Assembly (NCBI GenBank): GCA_019217005.1
Contig: JAHBNG010000037.1
Span: 1-64,000 of the forward strand
Length of the DNA: 64,000 nucleotides
Source: Chloroflexi bacterium TSY
GTDB taxonomy: Bacteria > Chloroflexota > Anaerolineae > Caldilineales > Caldilineaceae
Direction of reading: 5' to 3'
The notes under the pieces were generated by a model. That model was not told the origin of the DNA. It saw nothing but the letters and a program-made list of their open reading frames with translations, and ran no database searches. Positions within the stretch are counted from its first letter, which is position 1, and each line of letters opens with the position of its first letter. Position numbers and translations under genes: made by a program. Shown one piece after another: positions 54,901 to 61,806 of this stretch.

Positions 54901-55727
54901 GTTAGATGCCGATAGAGCGCAGCTGAATCAACCCTGGCATCGCTACCTTCCCCATTGTCTCTAACACCGACAAATGGGCCTAACGCCGTACGCAATTGTT
55001 CAGACTGTTGTTGCTTACGCCGTTTCAATTCGAGTTGTACAGCATTGGCGCTTTGCAAATTCTCCGATGATTCAAAGAGTAGGCCCATCTGTCTCAACTC
55101 GGCAATGCTTATTGTGGGGGAGATACCGGCACCAAGTCGCTGAACATACTCTGTCACAAGTTCTTGATCCTCTGCCTGATGAGCCAGACGAGCCATCAAC
55201 AACGTCGCATTTAGATCTGTAGGACGATGAGTCAGGTAAGTCTCTAACAAAGCTTTTGCATGATCGAAACGCCCCAATCCGCTATAGACAATTGCGGCGG
55301 ACTGAATTGCCGTTGCGTTGCGAGGATAAGCTTGGCTGATATCATCAACCACATCCTGCGCATGTTGGTCATATCCTGCTGATAAGAGAGCGATTGCCTC
55401 TAGTGCCTGACTGGCAACTGTCGTGCTGCGCCGTTGACGACGTTCAATCACGTCAAGCGCTTGATCATAGGATTCTTGTTGAATATAGGCATTTGCTTGA
55501 TAATCGAGTAAAAATAATAGGGGACCATGTGCTTCGCGCAGTGCCGTGACCAACTCTAACTGTTCATCTGGTGTTCCCCAATCGCGTACGTGGTGCAACA
55601 ATTGGTCACGTACCTCGGGTGGCAAATGAATAAGGTGATCATATTGAAGCTCCAAACTATCGGTGAGCTTCAGCGTTCTTTGATGTTTTGTATATTCTGT
55701 CAGTTCAATTGCATGGGGGCTATTCAT
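51963..55727 (-). CDS. RecQ-family DNA helicase with a ~280-residue helical-repeat N terminus
   Basis: A 1254-residue protein, about twice the usual RecQ length. Residues 1-280 show TPR-like helical repeats (YDQALDVIERRQRRSTTVASQALEAIALLSAG, GRFDHAKALLETYLTHRPTDLNATLLMARLA). The helicase core follows: FGFMKLRAGQTETIAAILRG, Walker A MPTGAGKS (325-332), DEAH 425-428, GIVYVNSRAKSEGLA, VATVAFGMGIDKADIRFIVHF and YYQEVGRAGRDGVPSEGVLFY. The zinc-binding region is CRHGYISAHFGS...CDVCDNC, and the C terminus carries an HRDC-type helical domain (ALWLWRRRTAAQMGQPPYVIMSNELMLRVAE). A second similar block follows (SKPYHVASNNILKEIARTGPKS). It unwinds 3'-5' at recombination and replication intermediates. The N-terminal repeats suggest a protein partner. 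Confidence 0.93.
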   Translation of the reverse strand: MNSPHAIELTEYTKHQRTLKLTDSLELQYDHLIHLPPEVRDQLLHHVRDWGTPDEQLELVTALREAHGPLLFLLDYQANAYIQQESYDQALDVIERRQRRSTTVASQALEAIALLSAGYDQHAQDVVDDISQAYPRNATAIQSAAIVYSGLGRFDHAKALLETYLTHRPTDLNATLLMARLAHQAEDQELVTEYVQRLGAGISPTISIAELRQMGLLFESSENLQSANAVQLELKRRKQQQSEQLRTALGPFVGVRDNGEGSDARVDSAALYRHLTGPESIHVDRKEVRKIQLEAVRHFGFMKLRAGQTETIAAILRGESILAVMPTGAGKSLCYQLPALALPRATLVISPLIALMKDQVESLPAAARNQATFINSTLEESELTERMQGIANGKYKLIYAAPERLRQRSFLRALRSAGLDLFVVDEAHCVSLWGHDFRPDYLFIQAARLELGNPTALAMTATAPPAVRDEIVDYIQVGQDDAQDEESDSVQAGAKQASSGRPTVMALDIFRDNLHLSSLRFHSDDEKMAALLKFVSEQEGSGIVYVNSRAKSEGLAHALRSAGVVAEAYHAGLSDRGAVQDRFMTDQTRVVVATVAFGMGIDKADIRFIVHFHPSRSLAAYYQEVGRAGRDGVPSEGVLFYSNNDWANLRRWAKSDIFTVEFLEKVYAAIAMQLGVKQEQTISEQDVPVGSGANGQSQSNSEPDAKGQSRFENSDLESGLELLVHGFSLDQLDLREPVVGPVDPRRLQQVVSTDETTMRVAVSTLERADLLSRDFDMPRELEIRLPRKLPASVRKNEQLVHLLKGLALKPGQSANFQTSDLAEFMGWEIYETERHLLDWQAEGYMEVKGSRRVMVIELTPQTHFNSAVSIRERLERLLAQSAAMGQRRIDDIVGYATAETCRHGYISAHFGSPPRLKCDVCDNCTGKKPDIPVPSESVVPLPDDADIEPMILDCLISLPKPVGRSGLARILTGSLRSPVPPNQARHHGRLKGLGEGMIMNYIDSLMEDNRLRQYERQGYPVLSATVRGRAQAEVWLEENPELAQFGDALPSSDEERDEEGLPAEGDKYTALQKALWLWRRRTAAQMGQPPYVIMSNELMLRVAEMRPQSLEELGTLPGMGAQRLEGYGPQILDLVNLNPANDGDDKLLNAQRTAQTETANKIQQKMQANSAAVSPRAERRIYMKMQEIRQKRAVTQGSKPYHVASNNILKEIARTGPKSIDALNKIVGFANSGLSEEAEQIVEIVSVELEKEAG

Positions 55728-56050
55728 AAAATGTCCATTTGAAATAGTTCATACGTATTGCGTGATACCTGTTAAGACAGTCTTTGTGTGGTACAGCTTT
55801 GTGTGGTACAGATCGATCCGCTGACTAATATATAAACCTGTCTGCACGATTTTGTCAATTGTTCTTTTAAAACAGTTGGCATCATTGATAGGTATAGATG
55901 TTCAGTACTGTTTTTTCACGCGAAACAGAAGCTTATCAGCATCTCAGCCGGTCAGCCAGAGAGCTGAGTAACTGACTGGCTAAAATGCCATCAACGACAG
56001 GAAAATCTTTTTCTGAAAGGCTATAGCAATATAACCAAAGTAGCGCTTTA
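55728..56050. other. Intergenic region with short tandem repeats
   Basis: TTTGTGTGGTACAG is tandemly repeated at about 55793-55822, and the ATTGCGTGATACC repeat string occurs near 55754. No gene or clear terminator is seen. Confidence 0.4.
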
Positions 56051-57337
56051 TCACCCTGTCACCTTGCCACCCTGCCGCTCCGCGGCGAATGCCACCTGTG
56101 CAGCCGTAATCACATGCTGTACAGACACGCTATGCTCTTGGGCAACCACTACGCAATCGTCAAATTCTGGTTTCGCGCTAATTAAGGAATCGCCAATCCA
56201 CTTAAGCTTCATTTTGACATCGCCATAGCGAGTCGCGACGGTTTGCATCTCTCGTTCCGCTTCATAGCGTGTGACAGTACGAACTCGGACACCTAAAGTC
56301 GTGGTTTCACATAAGAGCAAGTTGATCAATTTGTTCTGCACGTTTGGGTGAACCAGGACACTTAACAATAGACCTGGACGCCCCTTTTTCATCTGAATCG
56401 GTGTTGTCCAAACATCCAACGCTCCGGCAGCAAAGAGCTTCTCGCTTACGATGCCATACAGTTCAGGATTCATATCATCAATGTTGGTCGCAATTTCGAC
56501 AAGTTCTCGGGATGATAGAGATTCTTGCTGAGAAAAACTAGCACTATCAATCCCTCTGCCCACATCCGCTCCATTATCCTCATCAATCCCCACTACTTCC
56601 TTAGCCTTTTCGTCAGCCCCTATTCTTTTTCCCAACCAAAGGCGTGCGATATTCGGCCATTCAAATTCTTTTCGCCCGGCACCTAAGCCGATACAATGTA
56701 GCTTCAAAGATGGTTGTGTAAAATGGGCCAACTCAGCCACAATCGCAGCACCTGTTGGTGTCACCAGTTCGCCAGGACCGGGAGCTGGTCGTGTTGGCGC
56801 TTGGACATCGGCCAACAGATTGAGTGTGGCAGGCGCAGGAAGCGGCAGATGACCGTGGGCTGATTGGATCCAACCAGACCCCAATGGGAAGGATGAGGCA
56901 TAAAGTTGTTCTATTCCGAGCGCATGCAGACCCGCTACGGTGCCTACTACATCTATAATTGCATCTAGCGCACCGACTTCATGAAAGTGCACATCCTCGA
57001 CAGAAGAGCCATGTACGCGGGCTTCGGCCTCGGCTAACCGAGTAAATATAGCGATAGACTGCTCTTTCACGGAGTTTGGCAAAGCAGCAGCATGAAAAAT
57101 TTTGCGAATATCACCAAGATGACGATGGGTATCACCCTCCGCTACCTGCACATCAATCAGCGTCGCTCGAAGGGGCCCGCGCATAACGCTTGCAGCGCTG
57201 ATTGCCCAACTATCTATGGGCAGCTTCAGTTGCTGAATTGTGGCGCGCAAAGCATCGATGGGCCAACCGCTATCAACCAAGCAGCCCAGAAATATATCAC
57301 CCGAAATACCGGATGGCATATCAAGATAAGCGATCAT
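56051..57337 (-). CDS. larC: Nickel insertion protein LarC (nickel-pincer cofactor synthesis)
   Basis: LarC inserts nickel into the dithiocarboxy-pyridinium nucleotide to finish the cofactor of lactate racemase-type enzymes. The 428-residue protein has the family start AYLDMPSGISGDIFLGCLVDSG, HFHEVGALDAIIDVVGTVAGLHALG, GELVTPTGAAIVAELAHF, EIATNIDDMNPELYGIVSEKLFAAGALDVWTTPIQMKKGRPG and VRTVTRYEAEREM. It is one continuous frame; some homologues, such as that of Lactobacillus plantarum, are split with programmed frameshifting. An acidic insert with no conserved motif lies around residues 235-275. It is last in a yigZ-larB-larE-larC series. Confidence 0.94.
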   Translation of the reverse strand: MIAYLDMPSGISGDIFLGCLVDSGWPIDALRATIQQLKLPIDSWAISAASVMRGPLRATLIDVQVAEGDTHRHLGDIRKIFHAAALPNSVKEQSIAIFTRLAEAEARVHGSSVEDVHFHEVGALDAIIDVVGTVAGLHALGIEQLYASSFPLGSGWIQSAHGHLPLPAPATLNLLADVQAPTRPAPGPGELVTPTGAAIVAELAHFTQPSLKLHCIGLGAGRKEFEWPNIARLWLGKRIGADEKAKEVVGIDEDNGADVGRGIDSASFSQQESLSSRELVEIATNIDDMNPELYGIVSEKLFAAGALDVWTTPIQMKKGRPGLLLSVLVHPNVQNKLINLLLCETTTLGVRVRTVTRYEAEREMQTVATRYGDVKMKLKWIGDSLISAKPEFDDCVVVAQEHSVSVQHVITAAQVAFAAERQGGKVTG

Positions 57338-57365
57338 ATAAGTTCTTACTATTAGCCTTCAGCTA

Positions 57366-58211
57366 TCAGCTATTCGTCATCAACTCTGCTAACGGTATCA
57401 CCGCACTATTCATGGCGTTCATCGAACCGCTCCGATAGCCAGCTAGATCTAATGTCACAAAACGATACCCGCTTTGTTTGATGCGAATGGCAATCAGTTC
57501 ATGATTCTCTATGGCATGGTGGAAATCGTCTGGCGGAATCTCTATGCGCGCAATCTCTCCGTGATGACGCACGCGAAATTGAGTAAAGCCCAATTCGACC
57601 AATACGTCTTCTGCCTCTTCAATCTGACGCAACAACTCTGGTGTGATCGCTGTGCCATGAGGCACGCGTGATGAGAGGCACGCCATTGCGGGCTTATCCC
57701 ATACCGGCAGGCCAATATCGTGAGCAATTTTTCGCACTTCGGGTTTACGTATCCCCACCTCCACAAGAGGCGATCGTACGTTTCGTTCGCGGGCAGCATC
57801 GATTCCAGGGCGATGATCGCCTAAATCGCTTGCGTTGGTTCCATCAAGTACGACTTGCCATCCTTCATCGAGTGCAATTTGATGAAGCCGGTTGTGTAAT
57901 TCTGATTTGCAAAAGTAACAGCGATTCGTTGGATTGGCTGCATAATTCTCGTCCAGATACTCTTCTGTATCTACCCTTCGATAGGGCACACCCAGCTCTT
58001 CTGCAGTTTTGATCGCTTGCCTCATCTCGCGTGTTGGATAGCTTGGCGAAATACCAATACAGGCCAAAGCCCGTGCCCCCAACTCCTGATGCGCAACGGC
58101 CATGACCAATGCACTATCTACGCCACCAGAATAGGCCACTAGCACTGAGTCCAACCCTCGAATTAAGGTACGTAATGCATTGTATTTGTTTAAGGTTTCT
58201 TGATTCAACAT
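57366..58211 (-). CDS. larE: LarE-type ATP-dependent sulfur transferase, three-cysteine form
   Basis: LarE adenylates the pyridinium carboxylates and transfers sulfur to them, the second step of nickel-pincer cofactor synthesis. The 281-residue protein has the PP-loop SGGVDS (28-33) in VLVAYSGGVDSALVM, ISPSYPTREM, RCYFCKSEL (Cys98, Cys101), VLDGTNASDLGDHRPG and ACLSSRVPHGT (Cys178). The three-cysteine set marks the form described to hold a [4Fe-4S] cluster, rather than the form that sacrifices a single cysteine. The ATG at 58211 follows AGGAAAA; in-frame codons extend upstream to 58397, but their composition is unlike LarE. It ends 28 bp before larC. Confidence 0.93.
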   Translation of the reverse strand: MLNQETLNKYNALRTLIRGLDSVLVAYSGGVDSALVMAVAHQELGARALACIGISPSYPTREMRQAIKTAEELGVPYRRVDTEEYLDENYAANPTNRCYFCKSELHNRLHQIALDEGWQVVLDGTNASDLGDHRPGIDAARERNVRSPLVEVGIRKPEVRKIAHDIGLPVWDKPAMACLSSRVPHGTAITPELLRQIEEAEDVLVELGFTQFRVRHHGEIARIEIPPDDFHHAIENHELIAIRIKQSGYRFVTLDLAGYRSGSMNAMNSAVIPLAELMTNS

Positions 58212-58432
58212 GGTTTTTTCCTGAGTACAGTTGATAGTGGATGGTTGTCGGGAATGATCTATTACCATTTGCGTTGTTGTTGGGCCGTGACGGTCAGGCT
58301 GGTCATGATTTCGGTTGCGAGGTTCATTCGGTGTTGGATCAAGTCTAGTGCAAAAACAATCCGTGCGCGACAATCCCATCAACGTGATTCTCGGCATGAC
58401 CCCAGTGCGATCCGCAAAAATCGTGCGTTTTA

Positions 58433-59120
58433 CTATCCACCATCCACTATCCGCTTGTTGATCAACGCCGCCAAATGCCCCGCTCCATACCCGTTGTCAA
58501 TATTCACCACCCCAACACCCGATGCACAGCTATTTAACATGGAGAGTAGCGCTCCTAAGCCGCCAAAACTGGCTCCGTACCCTACAGAGGTAGGCACGGC
58601 GATAACGGGCGCTTGGGTCAATCCACCCACGACACTCGGCAACGCCCCATCCATTCCCGCAGCCACAACAACAACATTGGCTTGTTGTAGCGTTTCAATA
58701 TGAGGGAAAAGCCGATGCAGACCAGCGACCCCTACATCGACAATTCGCAGCGGTTTGTGTCCCATTAGATCAAGTGTTAAAGCTGCTTCGTCTAGCACCG
58801 GCAAGTCGCTTGTCCCGGCTGCGACCACGACCACCCCCCGATGACGCTTGCGCTCTGGTTCACGATCCAGCCAGATGCAACGCGCAGAAGGGTGGAAGAC
58901 AAGATCCGGTACACGAGCCAACGAAGATTGATATGCCGATTCGGTGGCGCGTGTTGCCAATAGACGTTGGCATTGCTCTGCCAGTCGCGTGATGATGGTC
59001 CAGACGCGCAAAATCTAAATCTTCATAGGGCAATGTACGTAGCTGATCCAATGCCTGATCGACATCACAATCGCCATCTGCTACCTTCGACAGCAGATGG
59101 CGAATCGATTCTTCGTTCAT
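58433..59120 (-). pseudogene. larB: LarB (pyridinium-3,5-biscarboxylate nucleotide synthase), internal deletion and frameshift
   Basis: LarB carboxylates and hydrolyses nicotinate adenine dinucleotide, the first step of nickel-pincer synthesis. The N terminus MNEESIRHLLSKVADGDCDVDQ...LPYEDLDFARLDHH and the C-terminal AIR-carboxylase-like half lie in different frames. The latter includes ITRLAEQCQRLLATRATE, VVVVAAGTSDLPVLDEAALTLDLMG, DVGVAGLHRL and VVVVAAGMDGALPSVVGGLTQAPVIAVPTSVGYGASFGGLGALLSMLNSC. They meet around 58994-59001. The ~20 residues expected after DHH in the family (a RALR...GKTPEQ stretch) are missing, so a deletion of roughly 65 bp shifted the frame. Its start overlaps the yigZ stop by four bases. 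Confidence 0.82.
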
Positions 59121-59743
59121 GCTTCATCCGACCTTTCTATTTCGATCAAAATCTCTCCTTTGGTCATATCGATCATAGCCGCCGAAAATGGCTTTGCTTG
59201 CGCAAGAGGTAATTTTAAGCGGATCGTTACATCGACGCCAAAGTCTTCGTCTCGCAACTTCACTTCAAAATCGGAGATCAGTCGTCGAAACATTGTAACA
59301 TGAGAATAGCCAAAGACAAGCAGCAACTCTACACTGGGTACATGTTCGGCCAATGGTAACTCTTCAAGAGCTAATTTGACGCCACCACTATATGCTTTGA
59401 CAAGTCCACCTTTTCCCAAAAGGGTGCCACCAAAGTAGCGCGTGACAACGGCACTGATATCTCCAATCCCAGAATGGAGCAATACTGTCAGCATCGGTCG
59501 ACCAGCAGTCCCGTGCGGCTCACCATCATCGCTCATGCCAGCTTGTCCCGTGCTCCCTGGTGCACCTATCACGTGTGCCCAACAATTATGAGAAGCGTTC
59601 TCAAACTCGTTGCAAACATCAGCGATAAAGGCCCGTGCTTCCTTGACAGTTGGTGTGTAGGCAACGGTCGTAATAAAACGGCTTCGCTTAATCTCTTCTT
59701 CGACACGATGTCTTTTTGATGGAATCAGATATCGTTCGCTCAT
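59117..59743 (-). CDS. YigZ/IMPACT-family protein
   Basis: A 208-residue protein of the YigZ (UPF0029/IMPACT) family. It has RVEEEIKRSRFITTVAYTPTVKEARAFI, NCWAHVIGAPG, SDDGEPHGTAGRPMLTVLLHSGIGDISAVVTRYFGGTLLGKGGLVKAYSGGVKLAL, and a C-terminal domain of DUF1949 type. The molecular role is not settled (nucleic-acid binding or a regulator of translation has been proposed for the family). It starts the lar operon, overlapping larB by ATGA, although no functional link is known. Confidence 0.9.
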   Translation of the reverse strand: MSERYLIPSKRHRVEEEIKRSRFITTVAYTPTVKEARAFIADVCNEFENASHNCWAHVIGAPGSTGQAGMSDDGEPHGTAGRPMLTVLLHSGIGDISAVVTRYFGGTLLGKGGLVKAYSGGVKLALEELPLAEHVPSVELLLVFGYSHVTMFRRLISDFEVKLRDEDFGVDVTIRLKLPLAQAKPFSAAMIDMTKGEILIEIERSDEA

Positions 59744-59860
59744 AACAAATATGAGTATCTATGATTCGGGACGGATCTCCAAAATACGTGTTGGCCGTAC
59801 ACATTTTTCGAACTTGACAATCCATCTCCACCTGCGTATACTTGTATTTGAATTTACTTT

Positions 59861-59931
59861 GCGGCTATGGTGAAACGGTATCACTTTTGCTTCCCAAGCA
59901 AACATTACGGGTTCGAGTCCCGTTAGCCGCT
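59861..59931 (+). tRNA. tRNA-Gly (anticodon CCC)
   Basis: A complete cloverleaf. The acceptor stem is GCGGCTA/TAGCCGC, the anticodon stem is TTTGC/GCAAA with loop TTCCCAA (anticodon CCC at 59893-59895), and the T arm is ACGGG-TTCGAGT-CCCGT. The discriminator base is T. CCA is not encoded. The acceptor and D-arm pattern are typical of tRNA-Gly. Confidence 0.97.
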
Positions 59932-59937
59932 CTCAAT

Positions 59938-59968
59938 GAGCACCTGGTTTATCTGGGTGTTTTTTTAT
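59938..59968 (+). terminator. Terminator after tRNA-Gly
   Basis: CACC(T)/(G)GGTG stem with an intervening loop, followed by seven T. Confidence 0.65.
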
Positions 59969-60069
59969 TCGCTCAGCTCCCAAATGTGTGAAAGTTGGAT
60001 TCTCTTGTGGAATTAAAGTTCAGTGGACACATTTGTGGTAGATGAGCCTTTTTATTTATTGCTCATCGA

Positions 60070-61550
60070 CTTTACTTTCTGGTAAAAGAAAAGAGATGAG
60101 GTGAGAAATGTGACAAAAAGCGGTTAGCGTTTCATCCTAAAGGTAGAGAACCCAAAAAGGAGGAAGGAATGCTAACCGCGCCAGAAATAACTATAGCAGT
60201 ACTGATGAATGTATTGCAAGTAACGCCGGTGGGAACAAACGTAAATGTAATGCGTCTGATGTGGGCGATGATGAATGGGTCGTTTCTGAAAAGTCGAGGA
60301 GCAATCCATAGTGGATTGAGTGAAAGCGGGTTTGAAGATGAGGAGCTCCGGCGAAGCTGGTGGAGCTTTCGATATGGATCATGGGATATCACAAGTCTGC
60401 TGGGGTCGTGGCAAGAAGAAGTGGAAAGGGGAATGGGAGGCAAAAAAGTTAGAAGGGTACCGAGTGAAAAGCATAGATATCACAGGGTTCTGGCGACCGA
60501 AGCTGCAAGGGAAAGTGAACCGACTCTATAACTCAACGGCTCGTCGGGCATTGCCCGCGCTCATCTTTGGAGTGATGATAAGCTCGGGGGAGATAGGCGG
60601 GAAGCGAGTGCCACTGCTCAAGGCAATCATGAGATGCACGGTTGGAACAAAGGAAAGTGAGTTTCGGAAAAAGCTGCTGAAAGAGACGAAGAAATCACTG
60701 GAGTCAGACGAAGTGGCGGTGGTCGATGCCGGGTTTACAATCAGAGAAATGCTAGAAAGCGACGTCGACCGATTTGTCCTTCGGGAAGCGATTAACTGCA
60801 CAGCGCGCCGCAATGAGTTACCCGAACGTAAGGAAAAAAGGCAGACCACCCGAATATGGTGATATTGTGCGTCCGCTCTCTCGATGCTATAGGGGAAAGC
60901 GACTCGAGGCCACAACTCCAGACTCGTTTGGTCAATTTGTCTATAGTGGTCGCCTGATTCGCTATCAAGCATGGCACAATCTCGTCCCCAGGACAACCAA
61001 GGTGGATACAGCCAACCGCACCTATTCGATTTACGTCTTTCAGGATCCTGCTTATCACACACCTTTGGTTCTGGCGACCGTCATGGCTTTACAAGCTGAA
61101 ACCATTTATCTTTTCTCTCTGGAGCGCTGGCCTGTTGAACATCCCCCCTTGGCTTACATCGTCAATTTGTTCATGCCGATGAGGCTTGCTTCCGCTTACC
61201 TGAACTGGGGCTGCTGGCTGGCAATCTTCTTTCCCATTTAGCCGCTTCTCTTCCTCCCATACCGACTGGCTACTGGGATCGAGAGCCTCAAGCCACTCCC
61301 GGCAGGCTGCGCCGCGTTCTCTCGAGTGCTCTTTTTCCAACTCCCGACCAACTCGACCCTGACTTTCGGAAAAAGGCCTCGGTTTCACACCATTTACCTA
61401 AAGGCGTTCTCGCTCATCGCCGCCTCAATGCCGCTGCTTAAACTAGCCGAGCACTATTTTTACATTTTATCCCGTTTTTTCAGGGTGGATTCTTTTTTCC
61501 GCCCCTTTCGGTTTGCCCTTTGTCACTCAAGCCTTTACCAGAAAGTAAAG
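60070..61550 (+). mobile_element. Decayed insertion sequence, copy 2 (both terminal repeats present, 1481 bp)
   Basis: Terminal inverted repeats CTTTACTTTCTGGTAAA (60070-60086) and TTTACCAGAAAGTAAAG (61534-61550) are a perfect 17 bp. The body is closely similar to copy 1 at 7442-8916, in reverse orientation relative to the window. No clear target duplication remains (flanks ATCGA and ACCGA). The transposase is broken. Confidence 0.88.
60169..61500 (+). pseudogene. DDE-type transposase, frameshifted (copy 2)
   Basis: Starts MLTAPEITIAVLMNVLQV like copy 1. Relative to copy 1 it has one extra G near 60430 (GGGG), one extra A near 60838 and a ~19-bp deletion near 61153 between TTGGCTT repeats. 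The pieces with VKSIDITGFWRPKL, VAVVDAGFTIREMLES and LERWPVEHPPL therefore lie in different frames. Comparing both copies restores a single frame of roughly 470 residues, since their lesions differ. The C-terminal end point is approximate. Confidence 0.72.
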
Positions 61551-61571
61551 ACCGATAAACGTGCGCAAATA

Positions 61572-61726
61572 GGGGTGGTTCATTTTAGGCGGACAATTAG
61601 GTTTACATTTTTGCAAAGAGAAAAGATGTTTATATTTTCTAATTTGAGCCATGCTCAGGCAGAAAATGACCTCATATAGATTTTTGTCTATGTATCAAAA
61701 GTGTAAACCTAATTCTGAACCACCCC
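61572..61726 (+). mobile_element. MITE-A, copy 4 (155 bp)
   Basis: Intergenic copy between the dead IS and the permease gene, flanked by the perfect duplication CGCAAATA (61564-61571, 61727-61734). It shares the variants CTAATTTG and TTTTTGTCT with copy 1. It creates a spurious upstream extension of the permease frame. Confidence 0.95.
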
Positions 61727-61806
61727 CGCAAATATGCGATCAATCTGTCGAACGATCAATGAATTGCACACTTTCGTCTGATGAACACTATTTTTGTCGA
61801 ACAATT

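Noticed and set aside
61651..61806. N-terminal extension of the SLC13-type permease
   Set aside because: The extra codons are MITE-A sequence, identical in the other copies; the first membrane helix begins at the ATG at 61807.
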